Below, piece after piece: positions 51,669-64,000 of a stretch of 64,000 nt of DNA. How positions within the stretch are numbered: position 1 is the first letter of the stretch; the number at the start of each line of letters is the position of its first letter. Source of the DNA: Lingula anatina. Taxonomy: Eukaryota > Brachiopoda > Lingulata > Lingulida > Lingulidae. A program made the position numbers and the translations under genes. The DNA lies in contig NW_019774092.1 of the NCBI RefSeq assembly GCF_001039355.2, forward strand, positions 424,184 through 488,183. Reading direction: 5' to 3'. The notes below the pieces were generated by a model. That model was given only the letters and a program-made list of their open reading frames with translations, was not told the origin of the DNA and did not search any database.

Positions 51669-53954
51669 TGATCTGCCAAACTCTCTTTTTTTAAGTGATC
51701 GGATAGAAAACAAAGTTTAACCTTCGTATATATGTTTGTTGTTCGTAGCTAGATTCGACTATATCTTTCCCTTCAATTTCAAGTAATTCTCGACAACAAC
51801 TAAGTAAAATGCCCCTTGTTCACTTAGTCAGGTTCTCCAAACGGCAAAGAAAAAGGAATTTTGGCATAAACAGCAAAACTGCACTTGATAAATATCGTTG
51901 CTCCAGAAATGGGATCTTGACTCGTTACCTTGAAAGGTCATTGTAATGCTGCGACAGCATGTCATTGTAAAACGTCATTGGCAAGTCGAAACTGGCGCCA
52001 TACATTCATTTGGCGACAATTGGTAGATTTGTTCCATGCGATGGTGGCTATCAGCCAAAACCAAAACTCCTGAAACGTAAACCAAGCTTAATAGAAAGAA
52101 CCTCGTTTGTCTCTTGTTAATGCCCTAAAGATTGGCCTCTGTGTCGTGGCTATTTCCTTCAATCACTTCTTTCTGAACCTACAAATCAGCAACGTGATAT
52201 TTCTTCTTTTGTCGTAGGTCCTTGTTATTTGCTTACGTCGTCCACAGTAATAATATAAGTGCTGCCGTAATCCCAATTACTATCTTCTTGATTACAAAGT
52301 TCCAATCTAGAACAGAAACAAAGCGGTATTAGGTGACATCACTGATCTATGATTTCTGATTGTACGGACACCGAATTTTCATACCGTCAAATTATTGATG
52401 ACAATGAAGATTTTACGATATTGACCGTAGAATAAATCACTATGACTCTGGTATTTCAGTGATAACTGTACGTCCATAAAGTCACAGCATCTCTAAACGT
52501 CAAATGCCTATGCAGCAGTGTAAGCACCGTTTACTTATCTATCTTTAAAAATGTCTGCATTTGTTATCGCCTGCAATCATCTACGCAGTTTATAACAAGT
52601 GTGGCACGTTCATTATGTTTCTTTTTACATAAAATCAGCAAAGACCAAAGTGACAAATGAAATGGGGCCGTATCGACAAAGGCTCCATCCACTTGTTTAA
52701 TTACTAGGTAATTCACTACCGCTCAAACGCTTATCACATGCGGCATGTTTTTCAGTTTGTCCTAATGCAAAGCAAATCAAAGTCAACTGATAGATGAACG
52801 TGGTACATTATGACTGATTGCAGAGTAAATCAATTGAAATTCGAAGAAAACTAATTGTATTTAGCACCGAGATACTCCAACGTTGGTTTTGTGATCCCTG
52901 TTTTCGTCCTATTCACTTTGGAATGGTGCGTAAATGACTGTGCTCAATTTCAATAGCTGCACAAATGCGTGACAGCGTGGACGAGATTTTACTCTTAGTG
53001 TATAATGTTGAAACGCCAAATGACTCGTTCTCTGGGGATAAACAGGTGCCCTAAACCTCTTGCATTCCGTAATCGGTATCAAGCCGTGTGAGTGACCCCT
53101 GTGAACACGCTCCGTTTGTTGCCATGCAATACTGCTACACGAAGTGGTAAGAGTTCCGTCGCGTTTAATGGTATTGATGGCGGGCGTCACTGAATACAAT
53201 ATACATGTATGTATACATAGTTAATAGTTCGCCTCTCATTGACAATAATCCATATAATAAACAGCACTTCTCAGATGAAGTAAGTATCGAATGTGTTTTT
53301 ATGGTTCTTTGTGGTCTACTTTACATACCGCACATTTCGAGAAGCTCAGCTGTATCTAACCTACTCCGCTGTCTGGCAACATGTAATATCTACTGCAAAC
53401 TCCAGCTTGCACAGACCTCGATCAAGATTTCATTGGAAAATCTGAAATAAAACAAGCAGAGATAATTGCCAGTTATATAAATGTCATTTCCAAGTTATCG
53501 CCACAGACTTTGCAGTTGCCTACCGTGGGCGTTTCTAGTCTACAGCATTCTCAGGTATCAGGTACATGTATTTACAATAAAGAAAGATACCGCAAACTAC
53601 ATACTGATGTTTTGTTCTTGTGCACGCTTCTGGCGCAAGCGCAACGATAGAAAGAATGCGCATGTCCAAACCTGCACGCACATGAACGGTTGAACAGACT
53701 ATTACAGAGTGTTTTGTGCCAAGCTGCGTGGCATGTCCTACAGTATATCATGGTAGGCTCCAAGTCTTTAATTTCAAAAGTTCAATGATTCTAGAGATCC
53801 AGGCATTCACGGTAAAATCGGCAGGTAAAGAAAGCCGCATTTACATGCATGTGTACACGCTAACGCCCTCTGCGTCATTATGTACATGTAAATACTTAAA
53901 TACTTTTGACAAATCAAATGAACGCTGTGCGGTTACTTAACGCTGACACGTTTT

Positions 53955-54078
53955 TTTTTTCCAATGACACATATTAATCTTGCGATAGAGTCTGTGGAGA
54001 CTTTCTTTTTCCAAACATCTTCGAATATTATTTTAAATGAAAAATCACGTCGACAGGTCTGCCAAATCTGGAGAGAAG
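53955..54078. repeat. Dispersed repeat family B, copy 1
   Basis: Matches 55690-55815 in the same orientation. Shared phrases include GACACAT-TTAATCT, CCAAACATCTTCGAATAT and GAAAAATCACG. Confidence 0.8.
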
Positions 54079-55462
54079 ACAGCTTTACAGCTATGCAGTA
54101 TGTATTAAAAATGAGTGGTGAAGATTGCTAATAAATGAAAGCAGCGGTGGTAATCTGTGGCACGGAAAAACAGGAAACCGCACGTGGAATCTAATTTGGA
54201 TGTAATGAGCTGTCTTGATAAACAGTTCAAATCACATAATATTCATGCGCCTTTGAGGAGGGTAAGGTTATTACATTGGCCTCGTAATAAATAAATAATA
54301 CCTAGTTACAATTAAATGAATAAAATAGTAAATAATAAAAACAACGATTTGGAAACCATTTGTTAATCTTAAATCTAAAATAAAAGAAAGTAAAGTTGTT
54401 TCGCAGAAAAAAAAACATTTGAGCAGCTAAATAAGCAATTATTGATAAGCGGTCTAGTATCAAGAATGTCGTAATAATGAAGATATTGAACACATCCGAA
54501 ATTGAATATAAACGCTTTTAAAAATATTTCTACAGTCGTGTAATTCCTTACTGTTACGTCAGTCCTTTTTTTTTTCAAAGCAACACCTATGAAGGAATGT
54601 TTTTTAACTGTCTCGGTTGCTTTCTTTTACTTTAAAAGAGAGAGGGATTTCTTAAACTTTAGCTTCCATATTCAACCAATATACTGAATGAGAACTATGT
54701 TTAAATCTGTTACTGGAACTTACTTTAGCAACTGACCGACGTTGTTTCACTAGGTAAGGTAAAAGGTCTCAGGTTGAGACCGCAACGGCGGTCAGATTGC
54801 TAACATTAGTTCCACTATCAGAGTTCTACATAATTCTCAATTTAATTCTATACTGGACGACTCAAAACATTCACTCATAAACCAATATACTGTTCAGTAA
54901 AGTTTTCGAAAGTGTTAAAATTCCTTCCTGCTCGATGATTACCCAGTGCTCCATAAAACAATGGCCACCCCATTCATTCTTTATTTCGTTGAGTCCAAAG
55001 AGATATTGAATGAAACAGTGACTTGATTGTGAGCATATTTATGTACAGCACTGTATAGGTAGATGAATATATTTCATACGTCAGATATATATCATGTGAT
55101 TAACGTTTTATGGTTCATAGACAAAATTTAATGAATCTAATTAATTTGGTTCCCAAGAAAAATGTGCCCGGAGCACAAAAGGAAGACAAACTCTCTTCAA
55201 TTATAATGACTAAAAATGCTGATCAATATTTCGCTCACTCTGCCTTCTATTATATTACTTTCAATCCATCATCTGGGGGACCTATAGCCAATAACACCAG
55301 CTATCTGGGTACCTATCCATCAACTTCATCCCGTGTATACGATAGCCCGGTATGTACCGTGTTTACGTCCAATTTGTTCTGATGAAATCGGAGGGCATCC
55401 AGGGCCAAAGATTTTCCGATACTCCGTAACACACAGACTACCTCCCATTATGAAATAAGGCC

Positions 55463-55608
55463 CCATTCCAATAGACACCATCGGTCTACCAGTAAATCGA
55501 TCCAACTTTGCATCAGTTAAGCTGAGGGTACAGCAGTTAAGCTGATTGCACTCAGCGAAAGTCCCTGCAGAGTTGGGATAAGTAGACTTATGACGTCTAT
55601 GGGAATGG
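55463..55608. repeat. Imperfect inverted repeat (foldback)
   Basis: Arms 55463-55512 and 55565-55608 pair imperfectly: CCATTCCAATAGAC with GTCTATGGGAATGG, then GTCTACC with a matching AGTAGAC, then CCAACTTTGCA with TGCAGAGTTGG. The central loop contains CAGTTAAGCTGA twice (55514 and 55534). Confidence 0.7.
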
Positions 55609-55689
55609 AATCTGCGATTACAAAGCCCTTTGGGTCAGTTGGGTTGAGCGTGAATATGTGACGTCACACTAAGCCCACCAGCGCCACCT

Positions 55690-55815
55690 TCTGTCAGTGA
55701 CACATCTTAATCTGCCGAGATATTCTGTAGAGACTCTCTTTTTCCCAAACATCTTCGAATATAATTCAAAGTGAAAAATCACGCCGATAAGTGTGCCACA
55801 ATTTTGGCGAGAATA
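55690..55815. repeat. Dispersed repeat family B, copy 2
   Basis: Diverged direct copy of 53955-54078. It lies just beyond the foldback at 55463-55608, so both could be parts of one element. Confidence 0.8.
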
Positions 55816-58640
55816 AACAACGACTCAATATCTTGTCTTTAGATAATGTTTTCGGTGCATGGAACGCGTTGCGGCGGAGGATTTTTTCTTCGTGTGAGGT
55901 GACATGCCGGTATATATAATAAAAGAAAAAAACATGAATTGCACGTGTTCGTGCAAAATGTTTCTCAGGCAAGCTGCAAGATACCTCTTACCTCCCATTG
56001 TTTACACCATAGCGCGTTTAAATATATAACGTAATAAAATATAATAATCTACAGTGAACTTTATATAATAATTGCGATTCAATTCAAAGTTTTTAAGTTT
56101 AAGGTGAAATCTTCTCAACCTTATTTCACACGAGCATATATTGCATCTCTCTCTCTCTCTCTCTTGGCGATGTATCAATCAATATCGTGTGGATGCCAGC
56201 GGAACCTTTTTGAAAGCTTTTGGGATTTGGCTTACCGCTAACAATCTAATACCAGTCGCACTGAGATGCCTTTTTCATATTAAATAGGTAATTTCTCTAG
56301 AGATGAATAGATCATAGTGTGCTCGGACTTAGTTACAAATAGGTTTGTTTTTCGTCTGGTTGGTTCACTAATATATGCTCGTGCAGGCTATGGTAGGTTC
56401 CACACACACAATATTCCTGTTTACTGTTGATAGCCTGTGAGTGGCACTTGGCCGGAATATCAATAAGACAGACCACTCGCACTCGCTCAGTCGCTGTTTT
56501 TTTTTTTCTTTCTTTTTTTTTTTCAGAATTAGCCGAATGTCAAAGGTCTAAGAAATGTGATAAAACCAAAGCCATGTCGTAAACTAATGTTGATTATGAT
56601 TGGCAAGTTGAGGCAAACTGGTGATACAGTCCTTATCTTAATGCTTACAGACAATTGGCTCTCTAAGGCTAAGGATTTTTGGGCTGACAAAATTGAGCGC
56701 AAACTAATACTCTTTGAGAGTCTGAGGAAGCATTCAGATTCAGACATCGTACCAGCTAGATCGATTCAATTCTGAAGGGATTCTCGCTAAAGTGCATTCA
56801 AGTAATTAGCTTTATTGTCTTACACGCCTCCTCGAGTATCTTAGGAATAATCAAGCCAAGCGCACACGAAAGTTATTTACCCCCTAGCTGTTCGAGGGGG
56901 CATGTCAAACAATTAAACTGATTACTTTGACTGCACTTTTGCGAAAATAACCACAGAGTTGGATCGATCCAGCCGGTGCGATGTCTGAATCTGAATACTC
57001 CCTAATACCCATGTATCTGAGCCATTGGAAGCAGGTTTGACGACATAATGCGCGTACGGCTTAACGCATTTAGGGATAACTCATATCTCTCGGATTAAAA
57101 ATATAAATCATTATGTAATTATTTCACTGAGAATTACAACATCTGTCGCCAAACATGGGTTCTTTCTGATAAATTCTGAAAATTAAAAAAAAATACAGAT
57201 CACTAAACCTTACTTGATTTCAGATGATATATCGACAAAGCGCCAATAAATATCGTACACATAAAAGCAAATGGATTGACGAAATGTCTAACAACCCCTT
57301 GCAAGTCATTACTTTGATATAATAAGTGCCTTTAATCAGCCTGAATAGTGTCAGAGGTTAAAGTGACATATGACATTAATGCCTTAAGTGGATTTAGGAA
57401 CTTTCATCGTATTACTACAAAATAAAAAAGCCCATACAATGATAACTGGGAAATTTGCCCTAAATGTAATCAAACTAAATTGTTGTGTAACGAACCGATA
57501 TCCATGATACGATGAATTTATTTTGCGCCTGTAGCGCACTGATGGTACTTTCAAAAATATGCATCGAATTAGTAAAATGAAAACAGTAAGGAATTTTGCA
57601 CATCTGTTAGGAAAAAAGTCGTTTTTTAAAAGCAAATTAACAGATTCCACGAATCAGACTCATGCTGTGTACTTTTTATGCAAAGGCTTCAAATGGATTT
57701 TATAGGAATCCAATGCTTGTTGCTCTCAAATGTCTTCATTAACAGAACAGTTGCTAGTACCATACACTTAAAAATGCAACCTTGACATTACAGCGATTTA
57801 CGGAATGTTCATGGACCGTGATCTAGAATGTAGATGTATTTGAGCTAAAGACCTTACTCGCATTTATTCAAACGATACCGTTCTTGTAGCACCCGAATGT
57901 TATAGAGTATCACGAACGGTCACATATATAGAACAAGCTTACGGTTCTACACTCTAGGACCCCGACTTCCTTGCAAAGTGGATGCGGTGTCTTATAATTA
58001 TGGTCGAGCATTGTTTGAAGAATTCTTAGACTCCAAATTGATGGCATTTACATACATGTGATACGGGACAATTGGCACGCTGATCGCAAAATGAAGTAGA
58101 CTTTTAATCCATCATTGTTAGAAAATTAGAATGAAACTGCAACGCATGCGAACAAAATCACGCTGGGAAATTACGTTTCTCCCCGGCAACGTTCTTTGTA
58201 TAATAGTAGACGACTCTGCATGCAATAGTTAAAGAATAGGCTATACTCTCAGATTGCTGTTTGATTAAATGCTCAGAGGTTTCTAATTAGAAAAGCAATT
58301 ACGGCGAATGCGCACAAAGCCTGCGTACACAATTCATCTCATTTCGGTTTTTACAAGGTATGTGAAATCCTCTTTAGATTTAACTCCCTGAAGTAGCCCC
58401 TATTAGATCGCGGGCGTAATATACATACATCTCAACTACTCTCTGGCCACAGGGTGCGCTAGTAGTCTGTTACAAAAATGTTACAAGTGTGATTTTGTAT
58501 AGTTTTTTTTTTTTTTTGGGGGGGGGGGGGCTGATATCAGAGGGTACATCTCGAGGTGTTTTGTTTGTGAAGAAAAAAATTGTTGTCTCTTGAGCTGCCG
58601 AGAGTGACAGTGTACCATGCAGAGCTCCACACAATACCAT

Positions 58641-58765
58641 TACCCTCTACCATGGTGGCAGATATTGTGGGGAAATTTGGCAGAGAATCAGATGACTGTC
58701 TATTTATCTACAGAGATATCTGTGAATTCTTGTGAAAAATCAATCTGTCGCCCTGGTAGAGGGTA
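58641..58765. repeat. Short inverted repeat
   Basis: TACCCTCTACCATGG (58641-58655) pairs with CCCTGGTAGAGGGTA (58751-58765), 13-14 of 15 bases, with a spacer of about 95 bp. It lies between the poly-T/poly-G junction and the larger foldback. Confidence 0.8.
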
Positions 58766-58850
58766 CAATACCATCGATGTTACCTCTATCTGCTCCATCC
58801 CCACTAACTTAACTGGTCACTTTACTCAAAGGAGAATGTCAATTTTTCGA

Positions 58851-59129
58851 GCCTAAAAATGAATAAAAATATGATTTCTAGTCCTTTTGCAGTCATTTTC
58901 TGCGTATTTTGATCACTTCGCAGAAAAGAGGGGTTATCAACCAGATATTGACGTCACAAGTGTTTAGGAACCTCTGCTGTGAATTTACACATTACAAACG
59001 ACCGGGGACTCAGTGACGTCAATTTCCAACCCATAAGCCTCCCTTCTCTCCCAAACCCTAATAGTGATCAAATTGTGCAAAAAAATGACTGTAGATGACT
59101 AGAAATTATTATTCTATTCATTTTCAGGC
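58851..59129. mobile_element. Foldback element with arms over 100 bp
   Basis: Left arm 58851-58957 and right arm 59013-59129 are imperfect reverse complements along their length, around a loop of about 55 bp. Matched landmarks, outside in: CCTAAAAATGAATA with TATTCATTTTCAGG, TTTCTAGTC with GACTAGAAA, TTTTGATCACT with AGTGATCAAA, and TTGACGTCAC with GTGACGTCAA flanking the loop. No coding capacity. A solo arm is found at 22264-22362. Confidence 0.82.
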
Positions 59130-59510
59130 CCCAGAGAGCGAGATTGCCGTTTAAGGATCAAACAGAGACTGTTATGCGGATTTATGCAATCGAGCGTCTA
59201 ATCTTGGAATCGTTGTTTTCTTCTTTTTTCGTTTTAACTTTTAAAAATCTACCTGACCGCGACCTCAGGATGCAGTGTACGCATTTAGAATAACCCTTGT
59301 ATAGTAAGAATCGGTCAAGGCTATAGGCCTAATCAATAAACTTACCAATATCTCGATGTACCTGTTGTCAGTGATGTCATCTGTCCCTAGAACCGTTTTC
59401 AAAGCACAGCTGTCTTATATCGGTCAACTAACAGAACGCCGTTCAGACGAGCGATACCCCCCAAGTGCTGCTACTCCAACAAATACTAGCAGATATTCCC
59501 GTTGCCATGG

Positions 59511-59523
59511 AACCCGTGCGTGA
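59511..59523. promoter_or_regulatory. RFX X-box-like palindrome in a possible promoter
   Basis: GTTGCCATGGAAC matches the X-box bound by RFX factors (common at ciliary genes). It lies in a GC-richer patch. On the minus strand a strong donor (ATATTG/GTAAGT) follows near 59345, so a minus-strand first exon is conceivable. No downstream gene is identified. Confidence 0.35.
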
Positions 59524-59898
59524 CTGTCGCCTTACGGTTTTGTTCTACGTCTGATGACACGGTTTGTTCAGAGTAACCGTACGCGCGTCACACCTGAGAA
59601 AAAACACCTCATTACTGAGACCACCTTCGTCAGCCGGGCATCTTATACCTTAATTGAGCGGCGTGCCTTTAACAGTGTTCCACCATAGACTGGTGTGTAT
59701 ACGTTATCTGCTCGTATTCGTACTATAGCGATACTCGTGAAATGTTGTGTAGACCTAAGGATTAAGAACTTCTGAATATAAGGGCGATAAATGATATATT
59801 GAGCTAGAATTCTGACAAACAACTCAATGTGATGGTGTTATATATACACTTTACACTTTGCGAGCTCCAGCCGCTCATGTACACTGGCGGGTTTTGTA

Positions 59899-59900
<2 letters not shown>

Positions 59901-59939
<39 letters not shown>

Positions 59940-59966
59940 TGGGTGTCTCAGCTAGCTACACCGTTT

Positions 59967-60013
<47 letters not shown>
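59901..60013. repeat. (AC)n and (CT)n microsatellites
   Basis: A pure AC run (59901-59933) is followed by a CT run (59970-60013). Confidence 0.95.
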
Positions 60014-60015
<2 letters not shown>

Positions 60016-60250
60016 GCGCGCGCACGCATGGGAGAGAGAAAGAGAGAGATTTATTAATAAAAAATAAAATAATAACATATCGCTATGTGTGGCAGTTCAA
60101 CTTAATCGATTAAGCCTACACGCATTAAACTTAGAATATTTACCTTCATATTATCTATTTGATAATTATATTTGATCATGGATAGCAAAGCCAGGTGCAC
60201 AAAAACATGTAGCTCCTTTCATTACAAACCAAGCCATTAGGTTCAAATAA

Positions 60251-60477
60251 GATACTGTAATATATATGCTCACAGATTAGACATATTATCTAATTCATCC
60301 TGTTTCATCTACCTGTAACTGAGAAAAAATTGAAGTTCAGATACGTTGTTAGACACTCGAACTGTTATCGATCGAGTCAGATACTGTAAGATATTGGCTC
60401 ACAGATAAGACATGCAATGCCTATCATCCGCCTTTGTCTATAATTGAGCAGAAAGTGTAGGTAAGACTCTCGAACTG
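60251..60477. repeat. Diverged tandem duplication, about 110-bp units
   Basis: Units at 60251-60364 and 60380-60477 both run from GATACTGTAA through GCTCACAGAT and end CTCGAACTG. Confidence 0.8.
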
Positions 60478-61690
60478 AATTGTGTCATCACTCTTAATGT
60501 ACACGTATATTCTGTTTAAATATCAAACTGTATCTTGGGCGCTTGATTGAAGGCAAGATTATATAGCTGCATATACAATAGATGTATATGCATGTACATG
60601 TATAAATACACGAAACCATCCCTACTTGTGGAAATGTTTAAGAAGTTGGTATGTGTAATGTTGCTTCTGGTGATGTATATGAGGTTTAAAAAGTGACCCA
60701 AAATGACCCATGTGTCTAAAGGGCATATTATTTCTCAAGCTTTGCTTTTAAATTTTCTAACATGTCTAAGAAGTACGTTAAAAGCATCCCCAACAGCATA
60801 CTTTAACTAAATAATATATGGGGGAAATGCTGTTCTAAGTACAAAAAGCAATTCTAGCTATCGAGTTGCGGTCTAGTTCATTAATATGCATTAATATTCG
60901 TGCCTAGTTGAAACTTCTTTCACTTTTTTAACTGACACCACGATAACACTAAGCTAAAGGTAGATTAAGTATTATTACGGCTGGATTCTCTCCTGGGTTG
61001 ATAGTCCATACTGACGATTAATTCGCGGTTAACTGCTCTAGCATCCAGGTAGAGAGTTTACAATCGTAGCAATAATAACTTCCAACCTTATTAAACAACA
61101 TAATACTTTTCAGTTTCCTCCACCGCTTAACCCTCCTCCCAAACCGCTTATCAATTGATGCCTTTAATGTCTCTAAAACCTCGGCAATAATCTAGAGAAA
61201 AATGCGATTTCCGATGAAAAAGCCCATTAAAACACAATAGAATATGGGCAGAGTGAATTGCAGTTGGACTCATATTACACAGATGACTTGTATATCACCG
61301 CCTGCAATTACCGAACATGTTCCAGCAAAGTATATAATTTGGGCTGCAGTTTATTATTACAGTTCGTTAGCTTAGCTTGACAAGTTGTTTCGATACATCA
61401 TTCGAACTCGACGCATTATGCAGTGTGATTTTCCGAGCTTCTCGTAGTGAGCCGCTGCCCTGGACATTCGCCAGGGTTGGATTCTGTCAGGAGATCAAAA
61501 GGGAAAGGGGGAGGGGGGTACCAGTCCTTGATCTGGAGCAGGTGGGGGGATGAATAGGGGTACCACCCTTTAAAAAAAGGTAATGTCTACTGAACAACTT
61601 TGATTTTCATATGTATTACTACTGCTACTACTATCTCCTTTTACGCCGTCGGGCGAGAGAGAGAGAGAGAGAGAGGCACGCATACAAGCT

Positions 61691-61856
61691 AGGGACGGGT
61701 TGAGGTCGTCTTCTGGTTCTTCCAGAAGACTGTCAGATTTTTAAGTTACCATTGACGGGTATCTAATTTTTTTCTGTCGGAAGACGGTCAAAAATGGAGG
61801 ATGGATCAACAAAGATAACTTGAAAGACTGTCAGAAAATATCTCTGGACCCGCCCT
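61691..61856. mobile_element. Miniature inverted-repeat element, family A copy 3
   Basis: Runs from AGGGACGGGTTGAGG to GGACCCGCCCT, in the same orientation as the copy at 22392 and close to it in sequence. CAAGC lies just outside each end (with one extra base), a possible target-site duplication. Confidence 0.85.
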
Positions 61857-62543
61857 GCAAGCACACTCAAACGATATGCGCCAGAGTGTAGTTTTTAGCC
61901 ACGAAATGAGTCACGAATAGCATGTCCATTTTATGTGTGCGTTTAATTCACAGATGAGCAGAATCCAATAACTAAATGATAGGCCCTACCTGCTCGTTAA
62001 GTATGACTTACCTGTATTCATTTCGCTAATCCAAGATAAGTGGCCTCATTTGTCTTCCAACGACATTTTACTGAGATAGCATTTGTGTTTCCCCGATGAG
62101 GCTGGCAACTCACTGACTTCATTTTTTTCTCAGAATCTACATTTGCTCAACACTCGTAAGGTTTTCCAGAAGCAACTTCATGCGCACCGGAGGTCGTTTC
62201 TTTGGAGTTATTAAGCTGATGAAAGCTATCGCTTTCAGATTATCTGCTCGTGCAGGTGACAACACCTGGGTTTCTAAGAACCAGTTTGTTCCAGTTTCTT
62301 AGGTTCTAACAGTGTGTTTTGTGCTAGTCGACAGTTCTGTTTTTTGTTTTATCCAAATCTTGCGTGCATGTACCTAATAACCTTTCCAGGGATAACATTG
62401 AAAAATTTCCCAAGTTGAAAAACGTGCATTTTTAACAATATGCTTGAGACGACGAGATCTGACTTCGTTTCGTCCGATCTGAGTTCATGACGGTTTGCAA
62501 GAATGTGGTGATATCCCCTATCGTATTAAAATATGGTGCTTCT

Positions 62544-62546
<3 letters not shown>

Positions 62547-62604
<58 letters not shown>
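62547..62604. repeat. (TA)n microsatellite
   Basis: About 29 uninterrupted TA dinucleotides. Confidence 0.95.
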
Positions 62605-62609
<5 letters not shown>

Positions 62610-64000
62610 TATACCTACTATATACGTGTATATATTCTGTATATACTGTGCGTGGTGGTTCCTAACAAATGAGACAAATTTCAATAAAACGATCATGATA
62701 ACTTGTCATTAACCGCCATTTAATGCCACTGTCAAGTGCATATGCATGCATCAAATATTAGCGACAGCCAACCACAAACACATTTGCCAAATATTATGGC
62801 ATTTTTTCTTGTTGTATTGCAATATTTTACCTAGGTGTGGCGCACCTAGCTTTGACAATCAATTTTCTATCGTGACAATATTTCATCAACATTTGTGCAA
62901 AACATAAAAACGTTATCGAGCTTCGTGCTGGCGACAATAACTGGCTGCTCTTATTTAAAAGTGCCATTACGATCAAAAATGTAATCAGACGCGCACGAGC
63001 ATATGACTGCAGCAACAATTAACAGATGCACTTTGCTGTCACATGCCCTCTATCGAAGTCATAGACAGATTTCTTTGATAATATATATTCACAGATATTT
63101 CTATGGCTATTTACTAGATGTACACATTTCTGATCTACCTTGTATATGCGAGGAGTTTTGCACAAGAAAGACGTCATCACTCTTGGTAAAGGGTGCATGT
63201 AAAGCAGCTGCGAGTGTTTGAATAAATTGATGAAAATGACTGTGTTAGCTGAACGTTTTCGGAGAAAAATGATTCAAAGTACGTCATCAAAAGGTCACAT
63301 TCTTGGCAAAAGCACAGAAACAATTCAAAATTGACACGTTGCTTGGCATGTTGACAATCCGTTTTTTGTATGTTTGCACATGCACCCCCCCCACCCCCCT
63401 CCCCCCTCGACAAAAAGGTTTGAACTAATTCGGTTCCTTGACTGACTCCGTGAAGGAAACACGCCTCACCAGACTGATGACATTTTTATCTAGATCAACG
63501 ACCAGGCGATCAAGTTAACCAACCAATTGTTTCCATGTCTAACTATTTCAAAAGTCTGAAAGCTTTCAATTTAACTTACGGTTCTAACTCTGAACATGAC
63601 GACTGCGAGAAACCTCTTCGGTTGGAGTCCTAGATATACTGACGGCCCTGAGGAGAGTGTTATTAGTAAAGTGCAGAAGGAAGTGAACAAAGATAATGGT
63701 TGCGGTAGATGAGACCTACCCCTACACACAATATATTGGGTTATTCCTAATGATAATGCTTTTAATATCTATTAATTTGCGTAAAAGGTTCGCTCCTGAT
63801 TGTAAACACTGGCATTGCAGGAACCGAAACATTGCAGGAAAAGGCGTGTTCCAACTATACGTGTCATTATCATTACACATAAAGGCAATGAAAGAAATAT
63901 TTTTTAATTTGTGTCCTGACATTTAATGATATAAAAAGGACCGCCATTATATACTGTGACGCAGTTCGCAAGGCCAAAAAAAAAAAAAAAAAAAAAAAAA

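Larger units (their letters stand above)
51714..64000. other. Gene-poor flank upstream of the flavin monooxygenase
   Basis: No gene is supported over about 12 kb. The stretch holds a duplicated dispersed repeat (53.96 and 55.69 kb), two inverted-repeat structures (55463-55608 and 58851-59129), a family A element (61691-61856), microsatellites, a possible promoter near 59.3-59.6 kb and an exon-like segment at 62134-62255. The window ends in about 25 adenines (63976-64000). Confidence 0.55.

Noticed and set aside
55110-55382. 90-residue open frame, plus strand
   Set aside because: No recognised domain and no splice or promoter context.
63976-64000. Terminal run of 25 adenines
   Set aside because: It could be a retroposon tail or a microsatellite cut by the window edge; nothing upstream identifies an element.

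Overview
The window reads as nuclear DNA of an animal, most likely a marine lophotrochozoan and perhaps a mollusc. The genes have spliced GT-AG exons, long AT-rich introns, many microsatellites and several families of small inverted-repeat transposons. The gene content fits: a mitochondrial leucyl-tRNA synthetase, ribosomal protein L13, and two secreted low-complexity proteins, one with a galaxin-like cysteine domain of the kind found in mineralising invertebrates. The species cannot be fixed from the sequence.

Layout. At 3116-5083 (+) an intronless gene encodes a 655-residue secreted, cysteine-free Gly/Gln/Tyr/Pro/Thr repeat protein. At 10607-14033 (+) a three-exon gene encodes an 830-residue secreted protein: a Gly/Tyr-rich disordered half followed by three regularly spaced six-cysteine units of galaxin type. 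LARS2 (mitochondrial leucyl-tRNA synthetase) runs from 30192 down to 14859 (-). I resolved 23 coding exons, which join in frame to 918 residues. RPL13 (+) starts head to head with LARS2 from a compact shared promoter near 31.0 kb and ends at 34045 (207 residues). At 51668-38709 (-) four exons, one behind an intron of about 10.3 kb, join in frame to a 427-residue membrane-anchored class A flavin monooxygenase. The last 12 kb holds no gene I can support, only a possible promoter, possible exons and repeats.

Mobile and repeated DNA. A family of about 170 bp with short terminal inverted repeats occurs three times (6720, 22392, 61691). LARS2 introns also hold a 211-bp element with 38-bp arms, two mariner-like miniature elements, a solo arm of a foldback element found whole at 58.85-59.13 kb, and partial tandem duplications of the acceptor ends of two exons. 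There are several unit-scale tandem duplications, the largest about 380 bp, upstream of the repeat-protein gene.

How the genes relate. LARS2 and RPL13 are housekeeping genes sharing a divergent promoter. The two secreted-protein genes lie in tandem on the same strand about 5.5 kb apart and may be a small extracellular-matrix locus (shell, tube, cuticle or adhesive). That role is inferred from composition and domain type only.
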